A stretch of 64,000 nucleotides of DNA from Trichomonas vaginalis G3 (taxonomy: Eukaryota; Parabasalia; Trichomonadida; Trichomonadidae): positions 16,315,962-16,379,961 of the forward strand of contig NC_067208.1 of assembly GCF_026262505.1 (NCBI RefSeq), read 5' to 3'. The translations under genes were made by a program, and so were the position numbers. Positions 29,674-40,400 of the stretch are shown here, piece by piece. The first letter of the stretch is position 1. Each line of letters starts with the position of its first letter. Below the pieces are notes generated by a model. That model was not told the origin of the DNA. It ran no database searches and saw only the letters and a program-made list of their open reading frames with translations.

Positions 29674-30120
29674 TCTATGAAATATTTTCTCAGTTAATGA
29701 ATCTCCTCTTTCTATTGCTATTAGGAAAAATTCAAATAATATTGTCAAATTCTTAGTTGACCATGGTGCCGATGTCAATGCTATACTTACTTTATTTAAT
29801 TTAATATCAATCATTATTATATCAAATTTTCTTTGATTTAATATCAATCATTATTATATCAAATTTTCTTTGATTTAATATCAATCATTATTATATAGCA
29901 TTATATTTGTTTTAATATCAATAATTAATTCATTCAATTATTTTTGATTTAATATTAATCATTATTACATGGAATTCTTTTTTATTTAACATTAATCACA
30001 ATTATATTATAATCTCTTTAATTTAATATCAATCATTTTTATATGGAATTATTTTTTATTTAAAATCAATAATTAAATCATTTCTTTCTATTCGATTTGA
30101 TGCTAATCATTAATTTAAGA
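29610..30120 (+). repeat. 37-bp AT-rich satellite, plus orientation
   Basis: Two units are identical and adjacent at 29804-29840 and 29841-29877. A third begins at 29878 and degenerate units (core TTTAATATCAATCATTAT) continue to about 30120. An isolated piece of the same unit at about 29612-29690 sits inside the ankyrin gene, between two ankyrin repeats. The reverse complement of this unit forms the array at 30304-30560. Confidence 0.85.
29696..29791 (+). pseudogene. Detached ankyrin-repeat unit between satellite blocks
   Basis: Translation gives NESPLSIAIRKNSNNIVKFL followed by VDHGADVNA, a complete ankyrin repeat that would continue the gene ending at 29673. It is cut off from that gene by satellite sequence and a stop. 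Satellite starts again after the same NA-x-x-T position as in the previous unit. Confidence 0.75.
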
Positions 30121-30235
30121 AATTCTCTTTCACTAAATTGAAAAAATGTCAGAAAGTGGTAAGTGCATCCTTAAATACTTATTATATCTTATAAAATAGT
30201 ATTTTACAAATTTAGTCGTATTTTACATATTTTTT

Positions 30236-30303
30236 GACACCATGATCAACTAAGAATTTGATAATATCATCTGATTCAGCAATGCAAAGTAGAGATTGAT
30301 TAA
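30236..30303 (-). pseudogene. Inverted ankyrin-repeat remnant
   Basis: On the minus strand the translation reads NQSLLCIAESDDIIKFLVDH then GV. It is closely similar to the unit at 29696-29791 but in opposite orientation. It follows, on that strand, directly after the inverted satellite array, so ankyrin plus satellite together look inverted relative to 29.6-30.1 kb. Confidence 0.7.
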
Positions 30304-30560
30304 ATAAAAATAAATTTCATGAAATAATGATTGATAGAAAATGAATGAAAACGTGATAAAATAATGATTGATATTAAATGAATGAAAACGCGATAAAATA
30401 ATGATTGATAGAAAATGAAAGTGAATCCAATATAATAATGATTACTATTAAATAAATGGGAACATGATAAAATAATGATTGATATTAAAACAAATATAAT
30501 TTTATAAATTAATAATTGATACAAAATCAAAGAAAATTCTGTATAATAAAGATTGATATT
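30304..30560 (-). repeat. 37-bp AT-rich satellite, inverted array
   Basis: ATAATGATTGATA cores begin at 30324, 30361 and 30398, an exact 37-base period, and continue in degenerate form to about 30560. They are the reverse complement of the plus-strand satellite at 29804-29877, with about six differences per unit. Confidence 0.85.
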
Positions 30561-31370
30561 TATTTTTGATCCGGAAAGAGTTATTATAGATCACTACCTA
30601 GTACTTCATATTGCTTTTATACCTTTTTGTTATTAAAATAAAGATATGCTGATATTATGGCAGCATGTCAGTGAGTGCACCCTTAACTATGCCACAATCT
30701 AATTTCTGCTTCAACAATGCCTAAAATAAAAGATTCTTGCAAGCAGCATCCAAAAATATAACTTATATATTAGGCAGGTCCATGGATTATATTCATTTCC
30801 ATAGATAAAGCATTTTAAAATGACAAATGTTGCTGATGGAAATCAATAATTTGCAATAATAATAAAAACTATTATTTAATGTGCGTATATAAATTTTGAT
30901 GCATAATTAAGTGGAGTAAATCCATCATATTATTAAAAATAATTGTTAAATTTGTTAAAACAAATCTAGTTTGGCTCTCAATTTGGTACAAGATATCCAA
31001 TTTATGGATAAACTTCACTTAGTTATGCATCATAATTGATATATCTATATAAAATCAATACATGCATATTTTATTGAAATATAATCATGAATCCAACTAT
31101 TTAAACTTTTTCAATCATAATAGCTCGTTTATTCGATAAAATTAACGAACTTTTAGAAATTTAGGACTCGTTTCCTTTTTATAGAAATTTCTTCCTTAAG
31201 GATAAACTTACGCCCATCTGACGCTAATTCAAATTTCTAATTATTGGGGCGAAGCTGCATTGAAAACTAACCATAAACAACATTGAAGGCTATATATTAA
31301 ATACACCCTTAAAATATATAATGATTTTATGTAACCTTTTTTCCCCTTTTGAATTCATAAAAAAAAATTC
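30561..31370. other. Intergenic with terminal-repeat-like pieces
   Basis: No gene is seen. Single copies of the element-end signature occur: GTGCACCC-TTAA at 30677-30686 and ACACCC-TTAA near 31303. A fold-back inverted repeat lies at 30898-31031. These look like debris of TTAA-type elements. Confidence 0.45.
30898..31031. repeat. 28-bp imperfect inverted repeat (fold-back)
   Basis: The arm 30898-30925 (GATGCATAATTAAGTGGAGT and onward) pairs with the reverse complement of 31004-31031, with four mismatches in 28 bases and a spacer of about 78 bases. It contains no coding sequence. It may be a small fold-back element. Confidence 0.65.
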
Positions 31371-34300
31371 ATGAATGAAGTTCCTGACTTTATAGCATCA
31401 ATTTCTCAAGTAACAAATTTTGACGAGGCTACTTACAAATCCAAGTATTGCAATAATTTCTGGGAGAACATCTTAAAATTTTTAATATCAATAGGTAATC
31501 GCTCTGATAATCAGTATTTATTTATTGAAATTCACGATTTACAACTAATCATCCATACAATATCATTATTTTTATCTTATAACCTACTTAATTATTCGCC
31601 AGAAACAGATTTAGTTTATGCCGACGAATACTTCTCAATTTCATTTCACCAGAGTACAGATGTCGAAATAAAAAAGATGAACACATCGATTTTCTTTGAA
31701 TTAATCGAGAAATTAGAAGAAACTAAAATGTCGATTTTTAACAATTCGCTTTGCTATTATACTCTCCTCCATTTTCTTAATACATACCATTATTTGTACA
31801 CTATCGACCTGGAAAAATACACTTACAGAGATATTTTGCCTTTACATATCGAAGGAACCGAAATTTTCAAATACGAAACTCAAATTGACCAATTCGGGCT
31901 AATGCTCGACTGGATACCAGAACATTTCGCAACATTTTCTTCCCAAAAGTTTAAATTTTTGCTTCAATTTTTGATATTTCCATTTTATTTCACAAATTTG
32001 AATGATTTAAATACATTTCAAATACACACAAACCTTTCTGATAATCTTGGCGATCAAATACATGAAATGATTATTCATTTTTTCAAAAAATTAATCGATG
32101 AAAAATTTAATAATGATGACATGCAAATTAATGCTGCTATTATACGAATATTGAGTATAGCGTTAACAATAAACACTCAGCAAACTGTTACAGATACATT
32201 TCAAATACTAAAAAACATTTCATCGAATCAAACATTGATTTCCAACATTGAAAAGGCAAATTTGATTGGAGATGTAACGAGTTTAGCTGTAGAATTAATG
32301 AAAATGACAAAATACCAAAAAAAGTCATGTTATTTTAATGATATTTGTATTTCCCTTATTTCTAACATCCAAAACGAACAAAACATAATTGGGATCGTAA
32401 CAAAATCAACAGAACATGCAAAATCAACGAAAATTTTGGTTTGTAATTTGTTATCTTCAAAAATTTCAAAAAATTCATGGGAAATTCTTCTTAAAAACGA
32501 GAAATTCTTAAAGATATTGACTGATTATGTATTAGATATTGATGGAAATTCACATTTCAATGAAAAATACATTAAATTTGAAAATTTTGAATCAAATATT
32601 CAGTCAATTATTGAAATTATCGGCCAAAATGACAAAATATCAGATTCTAATAAGCTAGTTAAGCATTATGACTTCTTTAGAGTCAATATTAAGTACAAAT
32701 ACTTGACAAAATTTGTAATTAAAGCATCTGACCAATTAGCGAGTTCAATTGCTTCAGATCTTGAAAGTTATCGTTCTAACATCATCGTAAAGCACAGAAA
32801 ATCTATAATGATGCCAATGTTAGAAAATTTCCAAAATTTCGAGTCCCATTTCAAAGATATCAGTCATTTAGAGACATTTGTACTTAATCCAGAATATGTA
32901 TCACCTCCAAACATCTCTCCTCAGCTTATTCAGCAAGCTTCTCATTTATTGACGACAATTCACTTCAAAATCAATTTATTTGCAACAGCGATATTCGAAA
33001 TAACCAATAAATCAGATTTTGACTTCCTTTGCAGCTCAAGTATCCCAAGTTTGTTCGGATATTTCACTTCCCCTGAACATTTGCAGTTGGCGTTCAGTTT
33101 TTACGCGAACGTTCTCTCCAACGGACCAAAGAAGATGAGACCTACACTTCTGATCCCATTCTTCATGTCTCCTGTGATTTTCCCATTTATTGAATCAATT
33201 TATAAACCGTTTTTCGAGAAACTGCTCAGAGATGACAGGTATTCGAAGCAGAACCAGAGAAATGAGTTGGTTGACTACTACGCCCTGTTTTTGCAAAATT
33301 TAATTGAAAAATCTTCTTCTTCACTTCACCAGTGCCATTCAGTACTTCTAAAGTTCATATATAATCAATGGCCATCGAACGCAACACTCCAATTCATTCT
33401 AAACATGTTTTTGAAAACTCATGCGATGAATTGGTTGAAATCTGAAGGATATTCATCCAGGAAACTGTTCGTTGAAGAAGTTTTTCAGAGAATAATCGAT
33501 TCAAAGGAGATTTATATTTCAATTTTGAACAAAATTTGCAATGCAACTTCTTTGTTCGAAATTCCTGACATGTATACGATTTTTGATCAGCCATATATGA
33601 TTTTCTATTCATCCTTCGCGGATTTAAGCGCAATTGCCAAGGTTGTCAAAACAAAATTTGAATATTCAACTTTGTCTTGCTTTTTACAGCCTCCAGAAGG
33701 TCTGAACATCAATGCAATGTTTTGGTTCAAGATATTCCCGAAGAGACTTCTTCCGAAACCATTTATTCAAAGACAAATGGTTTTTAATTTTGAACCAGAG
33801 AAAATTGAACAACACTCAGACAACGAAAGGATGTTCTTGCAGTTAGAGCAAACAGAAAACTCAAAGGAAATGGATACAATTGAATTTATGAAATCTGACC
33901 AAATTAAGAAATTTATTTCTAAACTTGGCAATGATTTCGAAGAATTTGCTGTAAAATCAGCAATAAACAAACTGATTACACAAGGAAATTCCTTCGAAAC
34001 GTTCTTAAATTACAAATTGTACTTAAATATGATTGAAAACTGGTCGAAGGTTGCCAACGATTATGAAACAATATTTACTGTTCCATATGCAGACAAATAC
34101 ACCAAAAAACTGATCGAAGACTTGAAAAAAGAAAAATTAATTCTTCAAAAAGCATTTTCAGTCTTTGATACAAGGCTCAGCCAACAATCAGCATTTTTTG
34201 CGATTGTTGAGCACAAAATGATTGACATTACTAAGAATAATCTCCCGACAATTAAAAAATTATCGGAATTGTTCAAACAAAGGCTCAACAACCCCGAAGA

Positions 34301-34697
34301 AGATGATCTAAATCCAATGCTCACAACCGTAGTAGGAAATAAACTCTACGCAACGGCAGTTGACAATTTACATTTAATTAATGGGGAAAAACTACTCAAA
34401 ACATTCACTTTGATCATAAAAGTATCAAAGATACTATCCAAAGCCATGGAAATCGAAAACACAAAAACAAATTTGTTTAATTGTGCAATGCACATGAAAA
34501 TAATCCCGGATCTTCCATTTTATTACATAATTTTGAATGAATTAGTAGTCAAAAATCAAAGATTTATTCCATTGATAAATGAAGAAGAACAAAGATGCTG
34601 GATCTTGTTTGAACAAGCAATTTTGAAGCTTGTGATCAAAGATCAAAAGATTGTTGATATTTTCTTCCCGTTCCAGGAAGTAATTGGAGAAAAATAA
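31371..34697 (+). CDS. Large alpha-helical protein, function unknown
   Basis: I do not recognise this 1108-residue protein. It is predicted to be mostly helical without signal peptide or membrane segments, and is rich in Phe, Ile and Asn. A central part of about 520-760 (LFATAIFEITNKSDFDFLCS, FSFYANVLSNGPKKMRP, LLKFIYNQWPSNATLQFILN) has the feel of a solenoid or of a RasGAP/ubiquitin-E4-like helical core, but no fingerprint of either family is complete and no U-box ends the protein. Another helical domain covers the last 250 residues. The first ATG after an A-rich tract was used. A second ATG lies two codons earlier in another frame. Confidence 0.7.
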   Translation: MNEVPDFIASISQVTNFDEATYKSKYCNNFWENILKFLISIGNRSDNQYLFIEIHDLQLIIHTISLFLSYNLLNYSPETDLVYADEYFSISFHQSTDVEIKKMNTSIFFELIEKLEETKMSIFNNSLCYYTLLHFLNTYHYLYTIDLEKYTYRDILPLHIEGTEIFKYETQIDQFGLMLDWIPEHFATFSSQKFKFLLQFLIFPFYFTNLNDLNTFQIHTNLSDNLGDQIHEMIIHFFKKLIDEKFNNDDMQINAAIIRILSIALTINTQQTVTDTFQILKNISSNQTLISNIEKANLIGDVTSLAVELMKMTKYQKKSCYFNDICISLISNIQNEQNIIGIVTKSTEHAKSTKILVCNLLSSKISKNSWEILLKNEKFLKILTDYVLDIDGNSHFNEKYIKFENFESNIQSIIEIIGQNDKISDSNKLVKHYDFFRVNIKYKYLTKFVIKASDQLASSIASDLESYRSNIIVKHRKSIMMPMLENFQNFESHFKDISHLETFVLNPEYVSPPNISPQLIQQASHLLTTIHFKINLFATAIFEITNKSDFDFLCSSSIPSLFGYFTSPEHLQLAFSFYANVLSNGPKKMRPTLLIPFFMSPVIFPFIESIYKPFFEKLLRDDRYSKQNQRNELVDYYALFLQNLIEKSSSSLHQCHSVLLKFIYNQWPSNATLQFILNMFLKTHAMNWLKSEGYSSRKLFVEEVFQRIIDSKEIYISILNKICNATSLFEIPDMYTIFDQPYMIFYSSFADLSAIAKVVKTKFEYSTLSCFLQPPEGLNINAMFWFKIFPKRLLPKPFIQRQMVFNFEPEKIEQHSDNERMFLQLEQTENSKEMDTIEFMKSDQIKKFISKLGNDFEEFAVKSAINKLITQGNSFETFLNYKLYLNMIENWSKVANDYETIFTVPYADKYTKKLIEDLKKEKLILQKAFSVFDTRLSQQSAFFAIVEHKMIDITKNNLPTIKKLSELFKQRLNNPEEDDLNPMLTTVVGNKLYATAVDNLHLINGEKLLKTFTLIIKVSKILSKAMEIENTKTNLFNCAMHMKIIPDLPFYYIILNELVVKNQRFIPLINEEEQRCWILFEQAILKLVIKDQKIVDIFFPFQEVIGEK

Positions 34698-35006
34698 TTA
34701 AAATTTCTGTTTTTATGTTTAATTATTTTGTTTTTTTCAAATAAAATATTGGCGTATATTTTAGTATTGCATAGATTTCCTATTCTTTTGGATATTTTTT
34801 TGGCATCGAAAAATTTCAAATTAAAATTCAATTTGGTATATAAAAGTTAGCTTTTCTCTAGCTAAAATAAATTGTTTGCATGCTTGCTTCATTAAATAAT
34901 AGTGCCTAAAGAAAAATTTTGAAATTAAATCTAAATTATTCGTAATAAAGTGAAAATTGGCTGTGATGGTAATTTTAAAGAACACCAAATTTGTCGTTTG
35001 CAATCT
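34698..35006. other. Intergenic between convergent genes, no gene seen
   Basis: AT-rich DNA with nothing recognisable. Two short minus-strand frames of about 60 codons look like chance. Confidence 0.5.
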
Positions 35007-35489
35007 TTAACGTTTGAAATATTTATTTGTTGTTCTTTTCAAAACCAAGTTATTTGAATAGTGTCTACCTATGGGAATATCGTTTTTACGTAGAGGCATG
35101 ATATTATTATTGACAGTTTTTTGCTGTGGTTCTTCTTCAAATTCTGAAAATGGATTTTTCTGCAAAGTTGATTCTTGATTTATTGTTCTTTCAACTAAAG
35201 ATGGGTATCCATCCATAGCACTCCTTGAAGTTATGCGTGGTTTTGGAGGAGAAATTGCTCTTTTTGACATTTTTGTAATTGCTCTATTCCATGTATTCAT
35301 AATTTGCTTTTTCGTCAATTCAGCGTTTTTAATTTCGCGTTTTGCCTGATTCGGATTGTCGGATTTATGAATTTTAAAACCATCATCAACAGGAGTTGAT
35401 CTGCTATCAATAGGAGTCCTGAGAAAATCATCAATTGCTTGATCTTTTTCAGGATCAACTTTATATGTGAAAAAACTTAGCTTGTCCAT
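35007..35489 (-). CDS. Small basic protein, function unknown
   Basis: I do not recognise this 160-residue protein. It is polar and basic with no membrane segment or signal peptide. Short Arg/Ser/Pro stretches (KRAISPPKPRITSRS) could be phosphorylation or microtubule-binding sites, and an acidic patch (FSEFEEEPQQ) follows. The composition suggests an intrinsically disordered protein. The frame is uninterrupted with normal local codon use, which is the main reason to call it a gene. Confidence 0.6.
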   Translation of the reverse strand: MDKLSFFTYKVDPEKDQAIDDFLRTPIDSRSTPVDDGFKIHKSDNPNQAKREIKNAELTKKQIMNTWNRAITKMSKRAISPPKPRITSRSAMDGYPSLVERTINQESTLQKNPFSEFEEEPQQKTVNNNIMPLRKNDIPIGRHYSNNLVLKRTTNKYFKR

Positions 35490-35934
35490 AAAAATAACGT
35501 AAAAAAATTTTGAAAAAAAAAAGTAGTCTCACGAAAAATCTGACAGGAAAAATTCGATGAAACCAGGTGCATTGTAAAGTGCACATATGGTGTAAATAAA
35601 TGTCGATTCGCTTTGTAAAAAATATCCCACAGTTTTTGAAGTCTTGAAAACGGCCATTCAAAAAGGCGTAAGTAAAATTTAAAATTGAGAGAAAGTAGTC
35701 AAAATATTCTACGAGGTTCTCACAATTTCATATCACATTTCACTTACACCTTTTGTCCCGGCTATTTTTATTTTACATTTAACATTAACATGCAAAATAG
35801 ATTATATCTATCAGAAAAACAATTATCAAAATTTGCACTTTTCTCAATATTCATCAAGGGACTTCAATTTTTTTACACCAATTTTGAAAGTTGAAATCCA
35901 AATAAATAAACTTACAGAAGTATATAATGAATTT
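35490..35934. other. Intergenic, no gene seen
   Basis: Short frames occur, but none has recognisable content. The end of the beta-helix-like copy A begins at its right edge. Confidence 0.45.
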
Positions 35935-36912
35935 TTATATAAATTGAATGAAATTAGATTTTCTATCAAGATATCGAACAATTCGCTTAACTTTTTCAAT
36001 GTCATCGGAATCATCTTCGTCATCTTTGTTATTTACTTTATTTTCGTTTTCGTTGATATCAAAATAATAATATTTGCATTCTGAACTTGAAAATGTGTTA
36101 ATATATTCAACAGAATTTGCTTGCGATGTTGCTGTATATTTATCTGCAAATGAATTATTAAAAACAAGTGAACCTTCCCAAAGATAAAATGTATAAGTGA
36201 ATTCATTTAGTAAAATGCAGCAATCAAACATAGAAAGTTTTGTAGCTGTTGCTATTAATCTTCCTTCTGTATTAAGTTGTCTGTTTTCAGCATAACTACA
36301 TGATATTGCTGAAATCAATTTATCACTATTTGATGACTGGTGATAACATAAACCAAAACTATCACTAGTTGATTGATTGTTTGATCTAATTGTGGTGTAT
36401 TTTATAAATGAATCTGAGGAAATTCCTTGCATGTCATATCCTCCAATATCTTGATTGACTCTGTTTGATGTTATATTGCATCGATCAATGATTTGTCTGC
36501 CACCAACCATGACTATTTGAATACAGCATCCTCCTTCTAATACACCACAATCAAAAATTGTTGATTCATTAATTTCATTTTTATAATTTTCTTTTTCTGA
36601 TACTTTGACCCAAAAAGAAGGACTCATTGCAGTATTTTTTGATTTAATATATGAATTTTGTTTTTGAACAAATTGACCTTTGTTATTAAAATAGAGAGAT
36701 CCTCCATTTAGAGAACCTGAACTACAAAGTTCAAATTTTGTTGTAACAACTAAACATTTTGATTCATCACTGGTAAATTCAAATCGAACTGCTCCACTTG
36801 GATTTAAGTCGAAAAAATTAGATAAAGAAACGAAATAATTTAAGTTGTCGTTGACATTAATGACTTCGCTGTGATTTTTATATAAATGATTGTAATTAAA
36901 GTTATTATACAC
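35935..36912 (-). CDS. Beta-helix-like repeat-family protein, copy A (5' truncated)
   Basis: The 325-codon frame opens with GTG. The first ATG in frame is about 95 codons in (MSPSFWVKV), and homology to copy C starts further upstream still, without any ATG. The true start is therefore probably missing. The sequence has short repeated strands of right-handed beta-helix type (STIFDCGVLEGG, RCNITSNRVNQDIGGY, IKYTTIRSNNQSTS, FNNSFADKY), similar in flavour to Pmp-like surface proteins with FxxN motifs. An acidic stretch (KDDEDDSDD) and a conserved basic end (KRIVRYLDRKSNFIQF) close it. I know no function. Two further copies lie at 58.8-60.8 kb. Confidence 0.6.
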   Translation of the reverse strand: MYNNFNYNHLYKNHSEVINVNDNLNYFVSLSNFFDLNPSGAVRFEFTSDESKCLVVTTKFELCSSGSLNGGSLYFNNKGQFVQKQNSYIKSKNTAMSPSFWVKVSEKENYKNEINESTIFDCGVLEGGCCIQIVMVGGRQIIDRCNITSNRVNQDIGGYDMQGISSDSFIKYTTIRSNNQSTSDSFGLCYHQSSNSDKLISAISCSYAENRQLNTEGRLIATATKLSMFDCCILLNEFTYTFYLWEGSLVFNNSFADKYTATSQANSVEYINTFSSSECKYYYFDINENENKVNNKDDEDDSDDIEKVKRIVRYLDRKSNFIQFI

Positions 36913-36942
36913 TTCATCCCAAGTATTATCATGATGAAGTCT

Positions 36943-37420
36943 GAACTTTTAAAATACTTGTAATGAGAAATGATGGAATTAAAAAATGTCACTTTTTTGG
37001 ACAATGTTTTGTTTTTCTCCTTTAATCATTGAGCTCGATCCATATCAAATTAAAGTCGATAATTTTAATAATGTAAATACTTTTTCCCCTATCATTATCG
37101 ATTAATAATGACGAAGAAGACTCTAGAGCTTCTATCGAATCTATTAGAGTTAATTATTCAGTATATATAGCTTTTATTGGATTTTTGATACCGAATCCTG
37201 TATAATGTATATAATTGTAGAATAAAACAAATGGTAACAAATTTCTACAAAGGTGATCATGTTAGCGCCTATATAGAGCAACTCATAGACTGAGAACAAA
37301 TCAAACTGATAGTTTAGCCGCAATGAAATTAACATCTGCAAAACATTTTTATTACATTTTGAATACAAATAAATAAAATATGTTGTTTAATAAATAAAAT
37401 CAATAAATTGAAAATTAAAA
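36943..37420. other. Intergenic, no gene seen
   Basis: Homology to copy C ends near 36950. Beyond it the AT-rich DNA between the two minus-strand genes shows nothing recognisable. Confidence 0.45.
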
Positions 37421-40400
37421 TTAGATTCCAATAATTTGGATAACGCGGTCAAGGAATGTAAGTTTGTCTTCGTTCTTAGAGTTTGCTTTAGAATAAAGAA
37501 TCTCATTTCGATCAACGGCAAGCTTAGGAAGTTCGATGTCGGGAAGTTTATCGTGAAGTTCAGTTGAAAAATCAATGCATGCGTAAAACATAGAGATGTC
37601 GGGTGAGTTAGAATCAACAACTAATGCACGTGCAATACAAATAGATGCTTGTTTATAAACTTTGTCAAGCCATGTTTTAACTTTATCTTCACCAAGAGAT
37701 TTTGAGTATTTGACTTCAAGAATGCGGCATGTCCCACTGATACTTTCAACGCATGAACAATTACGAACTAACATGTCACATGCGAATTTGATCATGTCGT
37801 CATTGCCTTCACCGGTGTCGGTTTCGGTACGCCAGTATCGCTGAGCCATGATCTCAAGTGCTTCACCAACTGGATACTGAACTTTTGCAAGTGAACCGAG
37901 TTCGCGGGCAAGAAGAACTTGACTTGGACCTGAATTACCGTATTCTGGAGAACAAAGTTCAACTAAAAAGCGTGCAATGAAAATGCATTCGTCGGGGATG
38001 TAGACATCAAACAATGGTTTATCAAGACCAATAACTTCGTTGAAGATATGGTTACGGATATCATTAGACATAATGCAAAGAGATCGTAAGAAATCTGGGA
38101 TACCACCCGATGCAAAATTATCGGGATAATAGATTTGCATACAATTGATCAACTGTTTAGTGTTAACTTTTGCTGTCTTAAAATAGCAGTCAAGAACAAT
38201 GTTGACTTTGTCAAAACCAAGACGCTTCTTGCCTTTGTTGACTTGATAATATGCATGGTTAAATGCGGCAAAAAGTTTCATAACAGGACGCATGTTAGGA
38301 TTATCAACTTTGTTAACACCCGAGTAGAATGAACAGATGTTTTCTTTAGAGTAGAAAATAGATGATGTGTTTGGATCTTTACTTAAGAGTTCCCAGCTCA
38401 AGATGAAATAGTCAGCATTCTTTCGCTTGATCTGCGACTCAATAACATCGATGTTCCACATACCTTTAGCAAATAATTTAGCGTTATCAACTGTTAAACG
38501 TTGCTCAACAAATGTGCGGACCTCATTAGACATGAAATCTTTGCAGATGGACTTGAAACAATCTGAATTAGCGATCTTTTCGGTACCACGTGTTGTGTTT
38601 GGGACAATCCGAAGTAATTGAAGGATCTGTTGATCATTGAAATGTCCTTTAACAATTGGGAAGCATCGGATGAATTTTGTGAATGAGTTTTTAGAGAAAA
38701 ATTCGGTACCATCAACAATACTAGATTGTAACAAGTCGAATTCGCTCTCCAATGAATAGTTAGGAACAATACGCTCTTGTGTGATAACACTCAATGTGTC
38801 GATGAATGAGTTACCGCATTCAAACATAGCAGTGTTCATATGACCACGAACAACAATAAGTTTGATCAAGTTGAAGTAATGAACACATGGTGAGTATGAA
38901 TTAAACTGTTCGCGCTTGATCTCGCGGTAGTAATAGCTCTCACGAAGTTTCCTGAATGTTGTTGTGATGTCGGGTAACATAGAGTGGAGAGACAAAAACA
39001 GATCGGTCAAGTGCTGTCGTTCCAAATCACTAAGTTCGTCTTTGCTGAAAATGAATGGGAAAACTGTGCCCAAAAGACTTTCAACTAGACTTCGAACGTT
39101 TTCTGATTTGCACATGATGAATGTTTGAAGGATCATTTGTGAAAGATTGATGAATGAATCACTAAAATCTTCTTTGTAATATCTGATTCGTTCGATAATT
39201 TCTGAAATGATCTCTATTTTGCTGTTGCTGCCTTTAAGTTCAATGGCCGAAACAATAGATGAACAAAATGATTTAGAGATGCTTTTATCAATGAAAAGTG
39301 ATAAAACTAAGTAACTTGAGCATGTCAATGCGGTGATGTTCATGTCGGAATAGAAGACATTTGTCAAAAGAATTGCAAGGTTCTTGTCACTGCCGATGAA
39401 TGAAGAAATGAATTTGCAAAATGACTTAGAGTGATTTCGTGGTTTGATGTAAATGTCAATGAACTGTTTGTTGATAACTTCGTGTGAAAATGACTGCTTA
39501 TTTTCGTTTGAAATGTTGATCGATGAAAGAATTTCAAAAATAGTATCAACATTGACAATAGAAATAACAGATTCACGACTGTAGTTTGTTGCGAATGAAG
39601 GCAATGTAAGACAAACAAAATCTAATATTGTCTTGAAGATGTTTTCACCAATATCGAAATCAATTGAAACAATTTTAGAAATGATTCGCCAGAAATCGTC
39701 GAATACTTTGAAATATGGAGACAAATTAGGAATTCGTTGTAAAATATTTTGTTCGAAATGTTTTCTTTTCTCAGGTGATGATCGTTCAAGACTCTGAATG
39801 AAGATTGTTGCAAATGATTTCCTTGCAACGGCTGTGATGCCATTCAAGACGTATTTGTCGATTTGGTCGACGTTTTCAATAATAGAGTTTGCTAATTCTG
39901 GACGTGAATAAATCAACTGAACGAAGCGATCAATCAATGGAGAAATCTTTGATTCAGTGACATTCTCGTTGTTACAAAGAGATTCGATAGATTTGTAAAG
40001 GAATTTGCCATCAATATCAACATCTGAACAACTCAAAATCAATCTAGAATATTCACTTGATGAACATATATCTTTATATATGTTTTCTTTTGTTGATTTG
40101 ATGAGTTCGTTTTTGACTGTCTCTGACATAGAAAGATTTTCATTTTGCCAGTTAACTTGTGAGTAGAAGAACATGTATCCTGAGATTTCTTTCTGACATG
40201 GGAAGTAATTAACAACATGTGTAAGATTTCCATAACCATTGCAGATGTCATTTCCGCCTGTACAGTCTTTGATCATTCGTTCTTCACTGATCTCGAAAAC
40301 ATTGGAATCATCATAGATGTACCATTTGTTGTCTTCGTATTTCTTAACATATGAAATATAGTGTCCTTCGAATTGATATCCTTTATGTGCCAAAACACCT

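Noticed and set aside
29674-29695. Satellite block inside the ankyrin gene as a spliceosomal intron
   Set aside because: No GTATGT-type 5' site and no ACTAACACACAG-type 3' site border it, and the satellite recurs in long arrays.
30171-30686. Element bounded by the TTAA sites near 30171 and 30683
   Set aside because: The two GCAYCC-TTAA ends have the same orientation, so they are not an inverted pair.
36627-36912. GTG start of beta-helix copy A as a real initiation site
   Set aside because: Homology to copy C continues beyond it without an ATG, so it reflects truncation, not initiation.
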